Part shown: piece after piece, positions 21,930 to 31,470 of the stretch
How positions within the stretch are numbered: the first letter of the stretch is position 1
Layout: each line of letters opens with the position of its first letter
Assembly: GCA_025093985.1 (NCBI GenBank)
Contig: JACAAK010000011.1
Coordinates: 2,170,001 to 2,234,000, forward strand
Direction: 5' to 3'
DNA from: Calvatia gigantea
Taxonomy: Eukaryota > Basidiomycota > Agaricomycetes > Agaricales > Lycoperdaceae
Length of the DNA: 64,000 nucleotides
Notes under the pieces: model-generated
The model's database searches: none
Told to the model about the DNA's origin: nothing
What the model saw: only the letters and a program-made list of their open reading frames with translations
Program-made: the position numbers and the translations under genes

Positions 21930-22601
21930 AACCATTGATCTAGAGTGTGCCATATATTATCCATGGCACCAAGGATTTAGTTATCAAGTTAGCTAACCTG
22001 TTATTACCTGTTAATAAACTCATTAATGGACAGTTGCATTATCTCTACTTTGTCACTGGTGATGTCATAGCATTCTATCTGAACATTGATAAGGACTTCT
22101 GTCATCAAATCATAAATGACAGATATCAGTGTTAGCTTGCTGATCAAGAGGATTTAGATGAGCAAGAAGCAATCAACTGCACATGGTTGATGAGGGAATG
22201 CTTAGCTGCTACAGATGATGACTTGATATTTCTGTTTGACCAGAAATTTTACTGCCAAAATCATGGATTGGCTATAGGTGTTACATGTTTACCCAATTTA
22301 GCTAATCTTTATGGTTTACACCATGAGGAGGGCATTTGTATAGGTAAAGCACCTAGTGTAGCATTTTACAGGTGCTATATAGACAATTGTATCAGACTAG
22401 TGTATGTTAGGTCTGAAAATGAAGCAATTTCTAATATAAGTCTTCTTTGTCTTACAAACTGTACAATAGAGTGGGAAGTCAGTGATAATCACACCAATTT
22501 TCTGGATTTGACACTATTCATTGAGAACAGAGTGCTTAAATATAAGCCTTACTGGAAACTGCTTAACCACTTTGAATATTTGCCCTGGATCAGCTCTCAC
22601 T
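21930..22601 (+). pseudogene. Penelope-like element copy 1, reverse transcriptase palm/thumb
   Basis: Reads HGTKDLVIKLANLLLPVNKL, YFVTGDVIAFYLNIDKDFCH (the first catalytic Asp block, D-V-x-x-x-Y-x-N-I), FDQKFYCQNHGLAIGVTCLP-NLANLYG (the G-x-A-M/I-G...ANL block), YIDNCIRLVY (expected YVDD, here YIDN), then DNHTNFLDLTLFIENRVLKY and a Y-x-x-x-x-N-H-x-x-Y-x-P-x-x-S-S-H block typical of PLE. One stop after ...NDRYQC. The YxDD to YIDN change suggests an inactive enzyme. Cut by the LTR at 22602. The parallel copy at 56.3-57.5 kb supports the assignment. Confidence 0.75.
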
Positions 22602-22944
22602 TGTTATGACCTTAGTCTGAGCAAACCTCAGGTTGCAACTTAGGCTAAGACTTGAGGGTGAGTAAGGGGAGGAGAACAAGAGATGGTTAAGCATACCGAA
22701 TACAATGGGTGTGTGTACACTTAAATACAAGGAGTCATCCAGTTGAATGGATGGGGTAACTATGATGAAATGTCCGGTAAGGTAGGCATAGTAGTTAGTA
22801 CAAGTCATAACTAGAGATTGCTCGGTAGGAATAGGTGAAACAGATGTACTAGCAGTATAGGAATGCAGATAGAGATGAAGCACGATGTGATCAGTGAAAA
22901 ACCATAATAATACCCCCCGATTTGGCTTTATGCCTCAGGAAGCT
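22602..22944 (-). repeat. Chromovirus family-A LTR plus 3' stub of its ORF3
   Basis: 308-bp LTR followed by the polypurine tract and the last codons of ORF3. Identical by eye to 25124-25467 apart from one extra A there. The match ends abruptly at the junction with copia sequence (22945), so this is a truncated or duplicated 3' end. Confidence 0.8.
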
Positions 22945-24574
22945 ATCAGCAGGTTTCAGTATCTTGAGCCCAATCTGAGTCACTTAGGCATTCTAATATC
23001 ACATTGGATTTCCCAGTATCACCTTCATAGTTCCTCATCATAGACAAGTACTTTAGTATGTGAATTCCAGCACGATAGTACTTGGGTGTGGGGTTAGCAG
23101 TGTGTTGTGCCAGATTAACTATGGCAAAGGCTATGTCAGGCCTAGTACTGATCATCAAGTACATCAAAGATCCAACCAATTGTTGGTAATTCTGATGGAA
23201 GGGGGCAGAAGCAGTTTCCTTGTTCATTATGAACTGGAAGCCGGTGGGCAATGGCATTTTTGCCATGGCAGACTGTGGAACCTGGAAGTGTGCAAGGATC
23301 TTATCCAAGTATTTAACTTGCTGGATGAAGACCTGTCACTTAGAGCGATTCCTCGAGATTTTCATCCCAAGAAATTCTTCACAGAGACCATGGTCTCTGC
23401 ATTCCCACTTTTTAGTGAATTTTCCCTTCAACTCTTTGAGGAGGGGAGAATTCTTTGGACTCAAGAAATTTATGTCATCAACGTAGACAATGGCGACAAT
23501 CAGCTCATTAGTCTTTGGATGTCTGTAAAAATACAGTGTAGTCAGATTTACAGCGGGTAAATCCCAGCTCAATCATAGATTAGTGCAATTCCTTCCACCA
23601 CTGGTAGTCAGCCTGTTTAAGGCCATATATGGCACACTTAAGTTTCCATACTTTCCCCTCTTGCCTAGGAAGTCAAAACCCTTCGGGCTGTTCCATGTAG
23701 ATCTCCTCATCCAGTTTACTATAAAGATAGGCAGTTTTTACATCTATGCTATGCATGTCCCAATCATGGATTACAGCAAGTGCAAAGCTTATGTGTATAG
23801 ACTCATAGTGGACAACTGGTGAGAATAACTCGTTGTAGTTGATGCCTTCAACTTGCAAGAATCCCTTCACAACTAAGTGAGCTCGCAGGCAGCCATCAGA
23901 CTTTTCAAGAAATACCCAATGGTTTTTAACTGTTCTCCTTCCTTTTGGTAAATCTACCATTTCGTACACTCCATGTTTTTTCAACATGTCAAGTTCCTTG
24001 ATACACACAGCCATCCATTTTGCCTTGACAGGCTCAGGAAGCTTAAGCATGTTATGGAAAGTTTCAGGCTCTCCGTATGCAGTGTTATGAACCATCTGTA
24101 TCAAGAAATCAATTAAACATACTCCTCCCTCAGTGACAAGCCTATCAATATCCATGTCATGCACGTTGTGAGATGTTGGATCATATGGTGGATTTTCAGG
24201 CATAAGCAGCAGTTTTGGATGTGGTGGGAGCTGAAATGGAGGTAAATCAAAGGGTTGTGGTGGATACTGCTCAGCACAAGCCCTTTGTCTCACATATGTT
24301 AGTCCTTGCTCTCTGTTCATAGATAACTTCATCTGGAGGGGCATTGGCACGAATGTGCTGCCTTTGCCTCTGCTGCTCTTGTCAGTGAGTTCTGTTGATT
24401 TCGCTTTCAATAGAAATTAGACACTGATGCTCTTCATAGGTATTACCTGGTCTGGACCAACAGCATGACACTTGGGAACAGGAATTGGGAATTCTTCATT
24501 TGTTCTATCCTATACTTCCCTATCCACTTGCCAGTCTCCGCTATTATCCTTAGGCTCCTCTTCAATGGTCGTTC
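22945..24574 (-). pseudogene. Copia polyprotein: integrase tail, reverse transcriptase, RNase H start
   Basis: Minus-strand frames 24410-23673, 23572-23336 and 23308-22946 read in order. Blocks: DFLIQMVHNTAYGEPETFHN, KWMAVCIKELDMLKKHGVYE, VDLPKGRRTVKNHWVF, INYNELFSPVVHYESI and DWDMHSIDVKTAYLYSKLDE-EIYMEQPEGF (RT catalytic Asp block); VAIVYVDDINFLS (YVDD intact); then LVGSLMYLMISTRPDIAFAI and SDSDWAQDTET, the start of RNase H. Interrupted by stops. At the upper end (24575) the Tc1-like element inserts in the integrase C-terminal tail (RTIEEEPKDN). The companion plus-strand copy at 42.3-44.5 kb is closely similar. Confidence 0.85.
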
Positions 24575-24576
24575 TA

Positions 24577-25123
24577 CAGTAAGGGACAAAACCGTTCCAA
24601 TGTTTTGAACTTCTCAGAAGATCAGCTCATATCTCAAGGACTACTGTGGCTGTGCACTTCCTAATTTAATTGTAGATAGTCCAGTATCTTATCTAATCAT
24701 ATGCAAAGTATGATTATGTAATCCTTTGTTTTAGGGGAGTTATTAATTAATTAATATTTTAAGTGCATTGGAACAGTTTTGTCCCTCTTGAAATTTATAT
24801 ACAAAATGGGTATTCTAGTACCTGGTATAAGCTCCCTTGGCCTGTAAAACTGCCTGGACCCTCCTAGGCATACTCTCTATCAGATTCTGACACACTTCTG
24901 GTTCTATGTCATCCCACTCCTTTTGTATCCTCTCCCATAGGGTATTCATGCTATCAGGAGGAGTATCATACTCTCCCAGCTTATTCTTGAGGTGAGTCCA
25001 GAGATGTTCAATGGGATTAAGGTCTGGAGACTGTGGGGGCCATACCATAACCTCCAATTCAGACTCATCTAGCCAGTTTGTAGCCTTTTTGCTCTTGTGT
25101 TTGGGGTCATTGTCCTGTTGGAT
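24577..25123 (-). mobile_element. Tc1/mariner-like DNA transposon, 3' half
   Basis: The terminus CAGTAAGGGACAAAACCG starts after a TA at 24575-24576 within copia sequence. The 209-bp terminal repeat (24577-24785) matches the one at 552-760. The catalytic C-terminus of the transposase follows. Cut at 25124 by a chromovirus LTR; no 5' half is found on the far side of that element. Confidence 0.85.
24815..25123 (-). CDS. Tc1-like transposase, C-terminal catalytic part (partial)
   Basis: Open from the junction at 25123 to the stop at 24815, about 102 residues. It begins IQQDNDPKHKSKKATNWLDE, the second catalytic Asp block (QQDNDPKH), then MVWPPQSPDLNPIEHLW, the third acidic-residue block of Tc1 DDE transposases. 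The tail (ESMPRRVQAVLQAKGAYTRY) is the usual Tc1 ending. Both visible catalytic residues are intact. The N-terminal HTH and first Asp are missing because of the retroelement joined at 25124. Confidence 0.85.
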   Translation of the reverse strand: MQQDNDPKHKSKKATNWLDESELEVMVWPPQSPDLNPIEHLWTHLKNKLGEYDTPPDSMNTLWERIQKEWDDIEPEVCQNLIESMPRRVQAVLQAKGAYTRY

Positions 25124-25432
25124 TGTTATGACCTTAGTCTGAGCAAAACCTCAGGTTGCAACTTAGGCTAAGACTTGAGGGTGAGTAAGGGGAGGAGAAC
25201 AAGAGATGGTTAAGCATACCGAATACAATGGGTGTGTGTACACTTAAATACAAGGAGTCATCCAGTTGAATGGATGGGGTAACTATGATGAAATGTCCGG
25301 TAAGGTAGGCATAGTAGTTAGTACAAGTCATAACTAGAGATTGCTCGGTAGGAATAGGTGAAACAGATGTACTAGCAGTATAGGAATGCAGATAGAGATG
25401 AAGCACGATGTGATCAGTGAAAAACCATAATA
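25124..25432 (-). repeat. 3' LTR of chromovirus A
   Basis: About 309 bp. One end starts TGTTATGACC; the other reads CCATAATA where the other copies have CCATAACA, so the terminal CA has changed to TA. On the minus strand it is preceded by a purine tract (GGGGGGTAT). Confidence 0.8.
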
Positions 25433-25457
25433 ATACCCCCCGATTTGGCTTTATGCC

Positions 25458-26441
25458 TCAGGAAGCTTTGTCAAAGTCGCCATTGACTATGGCGGAGGTG
25501 AGAGCTTTCTTGGTGGCTCCGATAAGGTACTTTCCATTATTTGAGTGCATGAAGAAGACGGGCAAGTGGCTTTGACCATCCTAATGGATAGGGACTGGAA
25601 CACCGTTGAATGGGAAGTCAGTTGTGGTGGAGTTGTTCCAATAGTTCTTGACTATTGTTTTCCAGTAGTGTTGGTCCTTTTCTTGTCCTGGTAACACAGT
25701 GTGGAATCTTGCGGGAGGGAGAAAAACTGATACAAGTTGTGGCAGAGTGATAGTTTTGATGAAATGGCAGAGTGAGTTGACTTCTTCTTTTATGGAGATG
25801 GTTGTTTCTTCATCCATAGGCATATCGGATTGGGTTGGTGGTGTGGGGTTGATTGTAGTGTGGAGTTTGGAGAGGGTGCTGTGGATCCTGTTGACGAGGG
25901 CATCAATCTCCAGATCTTCAGTGGTTTTATCATGTCTGAGTAAGTTCATTGCTACATTGGTGAGCTCTAGAAAGATGTCAGTGATATCAGGGTGTTTGAA
26001 TACTTCTAGTCCGAGGTTGACGCAGTTGTGGAGGCTGTGGACACGGTCTTGTTCACTGGGTGTGAGTGTAGATTGTTCCAGAGATGGGAAGATGGCAGGG
26101 ATGTGCTGGTTGGTGGATGAGGAAGCATTGGCAAACCCTGCATACATGTCAGTGAAGATGATGCATGTGGTGGCAAGGGCAATGTGCCTGTTGATGACTA
26201 GCTGCTTGTTTTGGGCAGTGATGGCTTCCATTTCACTGTTGGTGGCCTTGTCAATGTCTTTCAGTAGGGATTCAAGGAGCCTCTGTACTGGGGATGGTGT
26301 GGTGACAAGATTGTAACAAGTGCCCTGAAGGGCCAGTGCTTGGTTGTTGCCTGGTTCTGGAAGGGGAATGGAGGAGATTGTGGTTGGGTTGGGGTGGACG
26401 AGGGAACAAATAGTGACACAGTTGGCTTGGGAGGAAGGCAT
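25458..26441 (-). CDS. Chromovirus ORF3, unknown protein downstream of integrase
   Basis: About 327 residues from the ATG at 26441 (MPSSQANCVTICSLVHPNPT) to TGA at 25458-25460, with one internal TAG near 25579 where the related copy has a Gln codon. The frame lies ~30 bp downstream of the chromodomain region and ends just before the polypurine tract. The protein is largely helical by composition, without signal peptide, transmembrane segment or Cys/His cluster. Motifs shared with the copy at 59.15-60.15 kb: SLVHPNPT-ISS-PLP-PGNN, FTDMY-GF, NRIHSTL-LH, MDEE, HYW-IVKNYW-NST and GKYLIG-TKKAL. It is not a classical envelope. I do not recognise the family. Conservation across two divergent lineages suggests a real function in the element. 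Confidence 0.7.
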
Positions 26442-26469
26442 GTCTGGTTAATTTCTTTGGCTTGGTAGT

Positions 26470-29400
26470 GATTTTTTGGTTCTTTTACCCCCCTTTTTAT
26501 GGGTATCCTCTGGATGCCTCTTTTGGTAATCCGCTATTGCATCTTGAGCATTTGTCAGGTTCGATTCTGCTGTCCACATATCTTCCTTGTTGCTGTACCC
26601 CTTCTAATGGACTAGGAATTGATAACCCCTTCTGCATTTCCTTCATCTGTGGATTTCTTCCACTTTATACTCTTCTTCATTATTGATGATGATTAGGTTG
26701 GGCACTGATGGTTGTCTTTGACTTGGGAACTCAGCCTTGTGGGCTGGCATCAGGAGCTGTTCATTGAATACATCATGGATAGCCCATCCTTCTGGTAGGG
26801 CCAGCTGGTATGCCGCTTCTCCTATCTTTTCCTTAATAAGGAAAGGGCCATACCATTTTTGGCCTAGCTTCTTTGATGTCTGATTGGTATGGATGTTGGT
26901 GTTTTCCAGCCATACTGCATCATCTGTTTGATAAGTCATGATGTGGGTTTTACTGTAGTCATGTTGTTGTTTCATCTTTTCTTGATATGTCCGTAGTGCT
27001 GATGCAGCATTATCTCGGGTGGCCTGAAGGTGTTGTAGGAACTCCGTGGTGACAGGGTTGTTTGTTGCTGGTTCATTCTTGCCCTTCCATGGGTTTCTCC
27101 CATAGTTTAGGAAGAATGGGGTCTCTTGTGTCCCTCCATGCCATTTGTCATTGTACTGGAATTCTGCAATGGGGAGCCACTCTGCCCAGTTGTCTTGGTC
27201 ATAATTGCAGTACAGGCAGATGTATGTTTCCACTTCTCTGTTAATGCATTCTGTTTGTCTGTCGGTTTGTGGATGATATGCTGTGGATAGGTTTTGTTCT
27301 ATGCCAAGCCCTTTGAATAGCTCCTTTGTGAATTCTGATGTGAACTGGGGTCCTCGGTTGCTTAGCACTTTCCTTGGCAGGCCGTGCAGTTTCCATATCT
27401 CGTTTTGATAGATCCTTGTGATGTCTTTGGATGAAATGTCCGTTGTTGTCGCTATGAGTCGTATCATCTTTGTGAATCGATCAATGATGACCAGTATTGC
27501 ATCCTTCCCTTCTGATTCTGGCAGTGGCCTGATCATGTCAATGCTGATTTCTTCCCAAGGCCCATTCAGTATGGGGAGGGGATGAAGTAGTGATTTGAGT
27601 GGTGTTATTCTAGCTTTGTTTCTCTGGCAGGCTTGGCACCCCCGGATGTACCTCTTCACATCTTTTCTCATTGTTGGCCACCAGTAGTCGTGGTTGATTA
27701 GTTCCATCATCCTATGCTGACCTGGGTGTCCTGTGTCCGAGATGTTGTGATATTGTGCCAGAATTTCTTCCCATAATTTCAGGTCAGGTGGGACATATGC
27801 GCTATTTTGTCTGTAGATAATTCTGTGGTCTTCAGTGAGCTTGGACTCCAGTTTTCTCAGTTTGGTAAGAACTGCTGTATCATACTGGGCCTTGTTCTGG
27901 ATCTGTTCCAGGAATGTTGGCTCAAGGAATAGTTCAGCTCGTAAGAGTACCATGTCATCTGTGTTTTCTGTTTGCAGCCAGCTTTCTCAGATCATGGTGA
28001 CTAGTTTGCCTTCTTGTCCTCCTGGTATTTGGTGGATCTGGGACAACAGGTTGGCCTTCATGTTTGTTTTTCCAGGTATGTGTCACAGTGTGAAGTCATA
28101 GTCTTGTAAGTGTAGGTACCATTGGGCTTGTCATCCATTCAGTTTTTGTGGTTCTTGGTAGTATTTTAGATTTTCATGGTCAGTCCAGATTTCAAACTTT
28201 TCTTTGGTATCTAGCAGGTAGTGTCTCCATTCCTTCAGGGCATGGATGATGGCTAGTAGTTCTTTGTCATATATCTCATAGTTACGTTCTGCCAGTGACA
28301 ATGTTCGTGATGTGAAGGCAATTGGGTGCTATTTGGCTTCCTGTAGCTGTGATAACATGCCTCCTAACACATAGTCTGATGTGTTGACTTCTACCCTGAA
28401 CTGTCCTTGTCTTTGTGGTAGGGTTAGCATGGGTTCCTCAGTGATGCACTTTTTAAGATGATCAAAGGCCACCTGGTGTTCTTGATTCCATTTCCATATG
28501 GTTGCTCCCTTGAGTTTGTTTAGTGGCCCTGTGATCTTGCTGAAGTTCTTGATAAAACATTGGTAGTAGTTGGTGAAGCCCAGGAATCTTTCTACCCCTT
28601 TTGTATTTTTGGGTTCTGGCCAGTTTTGTACTGATTTGACTTTTTCTTCTTCCATTTTGATTTGCCCATGTCCCACTTTGGCTCCTAATATAGGGATTTC
28701 TTCTGTATCGAAGATGCATTTGGTTCATTTGAAACATAGGTTATACTGTGCTGCGTGCTCCAGGAATTGTATTGTCCGTTCTTTTAGTTGTTCTTTGGTA
28801 TTGCCAGGAATGGTGAAGTTATCCATGTAGTTTACAACATCTCTATTTTGCAAGAGATCATGGAAGATGCTTGTCATCATTCTGGAGAAGGTCCCTGGTG
28901 AGTTGCTGAGTCCAAAATACATGACTGTTGGTTCGAAAAGCCCTTTGTTGGTAAGGAACACTGCTTTCCATTTGTTTCCTTCCTTGATCCTGACATTGTT
29001 ATACCCCCAAATGATGTCAAGTTTATTGAAATACTTGGCCTTTCCAAGCTTGTCGATTACCTTGCCAATTCTTGGTAGTGGCATTTTGTCCTTGATTACC
29101 ATGTTGTTTAATTGTCTATAGTCCTGAATTAATCTCTTGGATCCGTCTTTCTTGGGGATAAAGAAGGTTGGTACTGTATATGGGGATTTTGATGGTCGTA
29201 TTCATCCCAATTCTAGGTTTTCTTTGATGAACATTTTGAGTTCGTCTTGTTCTTTGACCATCATGTTGTATATCCCTGTACTTATCTCCTTTGGGGCATC
29301 CTCTGTTAGGGTTATTTCGTGGTCCCATTCAGTTTGTTCTGGGAGCTTGTTGAATGTTGTTTTGTTGAACAGATGTATGAATGGTTGTACATAGTCTGGT

Positions 29401-29900
29401 AGATCTTCCAGTTTAGTTGGGTCAGGTTTGTCTTCTTCTTCCCATAAATCTTCTGTAGGGGCCATGCTCCGTATTTTTTCTGTGGTGGGGATGTTTCGGT
29501 GGGGGAATTGACAGTTTGGTGGATACTGGGTGAACTTGATTTCTCTGTTATTCCAGTCTATCTCCGGGTTGTGTTTAACCAGCAAGTCATGTCCCAGGAA
29601 GACCTCTGCATGGTCTTGTAGTTGTACAACTGACGCTTCAATTCGTTCTTTGTGTCCTTGGATATCTATGTCAATTGTGGTTGTTTCTGTTACTTTGCTG
29701 CCCTGGTTTGGTGTTCCATCCATGTTTAATACCAAGATTTGTTGTTCTAGTTTTCAGGTGGGAAGTTTTTCCTCATCTACCAGTTTTTTGCTGATGCTGC
29801 TGGTTGTGCACCCTGAGTCGACAATTGTGTCCACTGTTATCTCTTTTCTTGCTGTTTGTATTTTCTCTTTTAGGTTTAGTTTGCACTTTCTTCTCTGAGG
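26470..29900 (-). pseudogene. Chromovirus A pol: protease, RT, RNase H, integrase, chromodomain
   Basis: In order: TIVDSGCTTSSISKKLVDEE (retropepsin D-S-G, ~29820); the linker; [20 protein letters not shown] and KYFNKLDIIWGYNNVRI (RT), with VVNYMDNFTI where YMDD is expected (28810-28840); VGHGQIKMEEEKVKSVQNWP; RNase H block VNTSDYVLGGMLSQL; integrase zinc motif (H...H, then ACQRNKARITP); and integrase core SIDMI ... VLSNRGPQF ... TECINREVE, where the second catalytic Asp is Asn. The C-terminal chromodomain is EEYKVEEIHR then GYQFLVH-stop-KGYSNKEDMWTAESNL. Stops are common (H-stop-K for W, HR-stop). Two catalytic Asp changes make both enzymes inactive. Confidence 0.85.
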
Positions 29901-29969
29901 AATCGTGTAGAATTTGTCTGATATCCTAGATACAAGCTTTCTGGCTCTCGAGGTAGTGCCTACTCGGAG

Positions 29970-31090
29970 TCTTTGGAAAAATCCTTCTTTTCTTCATCAA
30001 CTTCCTCTACTCCTCGGACCTGTATTTTCTTTGGTGCAGTGCAGGCCTTTGCTATGTGGCCTGTTTTTCTGCAATTGTAGCAGGTTAACCCTTTGGGTTT
30101 CTTGCAGTCTTTGGCCATATGTCCAAAAATGCCACAATTATAGCATTTAGGTTTCCCTTCGGCATTGAAAATATGGCATCAGCTTCCTATCTCCATTGGT
30201 TCTCCCATTCCTCTGTAGGTTGTTCTGGTGTTGGTTTTCTTATCTCCTCAGTATTCTGAAGCCTTGTATCCTTGTCCTACAGCGAGGATGGCTTTTGTCC
30301 ATTCTGTATAGGTGTCTGGCCTGGCACTAGGTGAGTAGCCTGTAATAGTGTGGATGATGTCTTGCCTGGCATTCTTCTTGAGTAGGAACATTGCATGCTT
30401 GTTATCTGTTTTCGCCTTGCTCTTTAGGACTTGGAATTCAATTAGGTAGTCGGCAGTATTCTTGTTTTCTTGCTTGAACTTCTCAATTTGCCATTCTGCT
30501 TTACTGTTCAAGGCATCATCGGAAAAGGTTTTCCTAAAGTCTTTGGAAAATGCTTTCCAGTCCACTGAGTCTTCTCCATCTAAGATTTGTGGGGCCTTCA
30601 TTGCCACGTAGGCTCCTGCTGTTCCTCCTCTCAGTCTAGCTAAGACTACTATGGCTTTATCATCTGCTGAGACTATTTTGTTGAACTTCATGAAGAGCGT
30701 CATTGCTCTCCACCAGTCGTCGAACTTGGTGTGGGTGCCATCAAAAAAACCCGGGTCAGGCACTAAGCCTTTCCCACTGGGCACTGTCACAGGCACTACT
30801 GCATTGTCAGTCATATCGGAGTCGGTTTCTGATTCTGTTTTGTCTGAGCTTGATTCATCTGATTTCTCCTGATAGACTAACTCTTCCTCTACTAGGTTGA
30901 GTTCGTTTAGAAGTTCTGATAATACTTCTTCTTCTACTGGGTTTACTCCGGGTTTGTCATGTGTTTCTCTGGTTGGTTCTTCAGGTACTTCAGGGTTTCC
31001 TGTTTCTTCTTTATCTGATGTCTCAGATTTGTTGTCAGTGACTTCGAGATTCAGTTCTGTATTTGTCTGGGTTCGAGCTCATATACTAGC
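29970..31090 (-). pseudogene. Chromovirus A gag (capsid and zinc knuckles)
   Basis: An acidic N-terminal stretch (GNPEVPEEPTRETHDK..., no clear ATG) leads to the capsid region 30814-30248: GKGLVPDPGFFDGTHTKFDD, WWRAMTLFMKFNKI, DFRKTFSDDALNSKAEWQIE, NTADYLIEFQVLKSKAKTDN, HTITGYSPSARPDTYTEW. After a stop (YKASEY-stop) come two CCHC knuckles, CYNCGIFGHMAKDC and CYNCRKTGHIAKAC, then an acidic tail ending DFSKDSE. It binds and packages element RNA by family knowledge. Confidence 0.8.
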
Positions 31091-31162
31091 TCCTAGGTTA
31101 TCTTTTGTTCAGGCCTGTTTCAGCCTACTCCTTGCAAGGTGAGGTGGGGACACTTAACCAAA

Positions 31163-31470
31163 TGTTACAACCTTAGTCTGAGTTTACCTCAGGTTGCAAC
31201 TTTGGGCTAAGACTTGAGGGCAAGTAAGGGGAGGAGAACAAGAGATGGTTAAGTGTACCAAATACAGTGGATGTATGTACACTTAAATAGAGGAAGACAT
31301 CCAGTTGAATGGATGGGGTAACTACATGAAATGTCCAGTAGAGTAGGTATAGTAGTTAATTTGAGTCATAACCAGAGATCACTCAACAGAAATAGATGAA
31401 ACAGATGTACTAGCAGTATAGGAATGCAGACAAGAACGGAGCATGATATGATCAGTGAAAATCCATAACA
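31163..31470 (-). repeat. 5' LTR of chromovirus A
   Basis: 308 bp, TGTTACAACC...CCATAACA on the plus strand (TG...CA in either reading). Toward gag the adjoining minus-strand bases (TTTGGTTAAGTGTCCC) are where the primer-binding site should be; I cannot assign a tRNA. The same word follows the LTR at 33201. Confidence 0.8.

Larger units (their letters stand above)
25124..31470 (-). mobile_element. Ty3/gypsy chromovirus A with extra ORF3
   Basis: On the minus strand the order is LTR (31470-31163), gag, protease, RT, RNase H, integrase with chromodomain, ORF3, polypurine tract, LTR (25432-25124). The two LTRs differ at roughly 13% of sites by eye and no matching target duplication is visible, so the insertion is old or the ends come from two elements. 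Coding regions carry multiple stops. Confidence 0.85.

Noticed and set aside
23060..23560. 166-codon plus-strand ORF
   Set aside because: It overlaps the copia reverse transcriptase on the other strand, including its YVDD region; a shadow frame.
25699..26316. 205-codon plus-strand ORF
   Set aside because: It lies opposite ORF3 of chromovirus A, whose homologue in chromovirus D conserves the minus-strand protein, not this one.
26470..29900. TGA or TAG recoding (readthrough) in chromovirus pol
   Set aside because: Stops occur at many unrelated positions and mostly where CGA or TGG is expected. Different copies have them at different places, which fits mutation.
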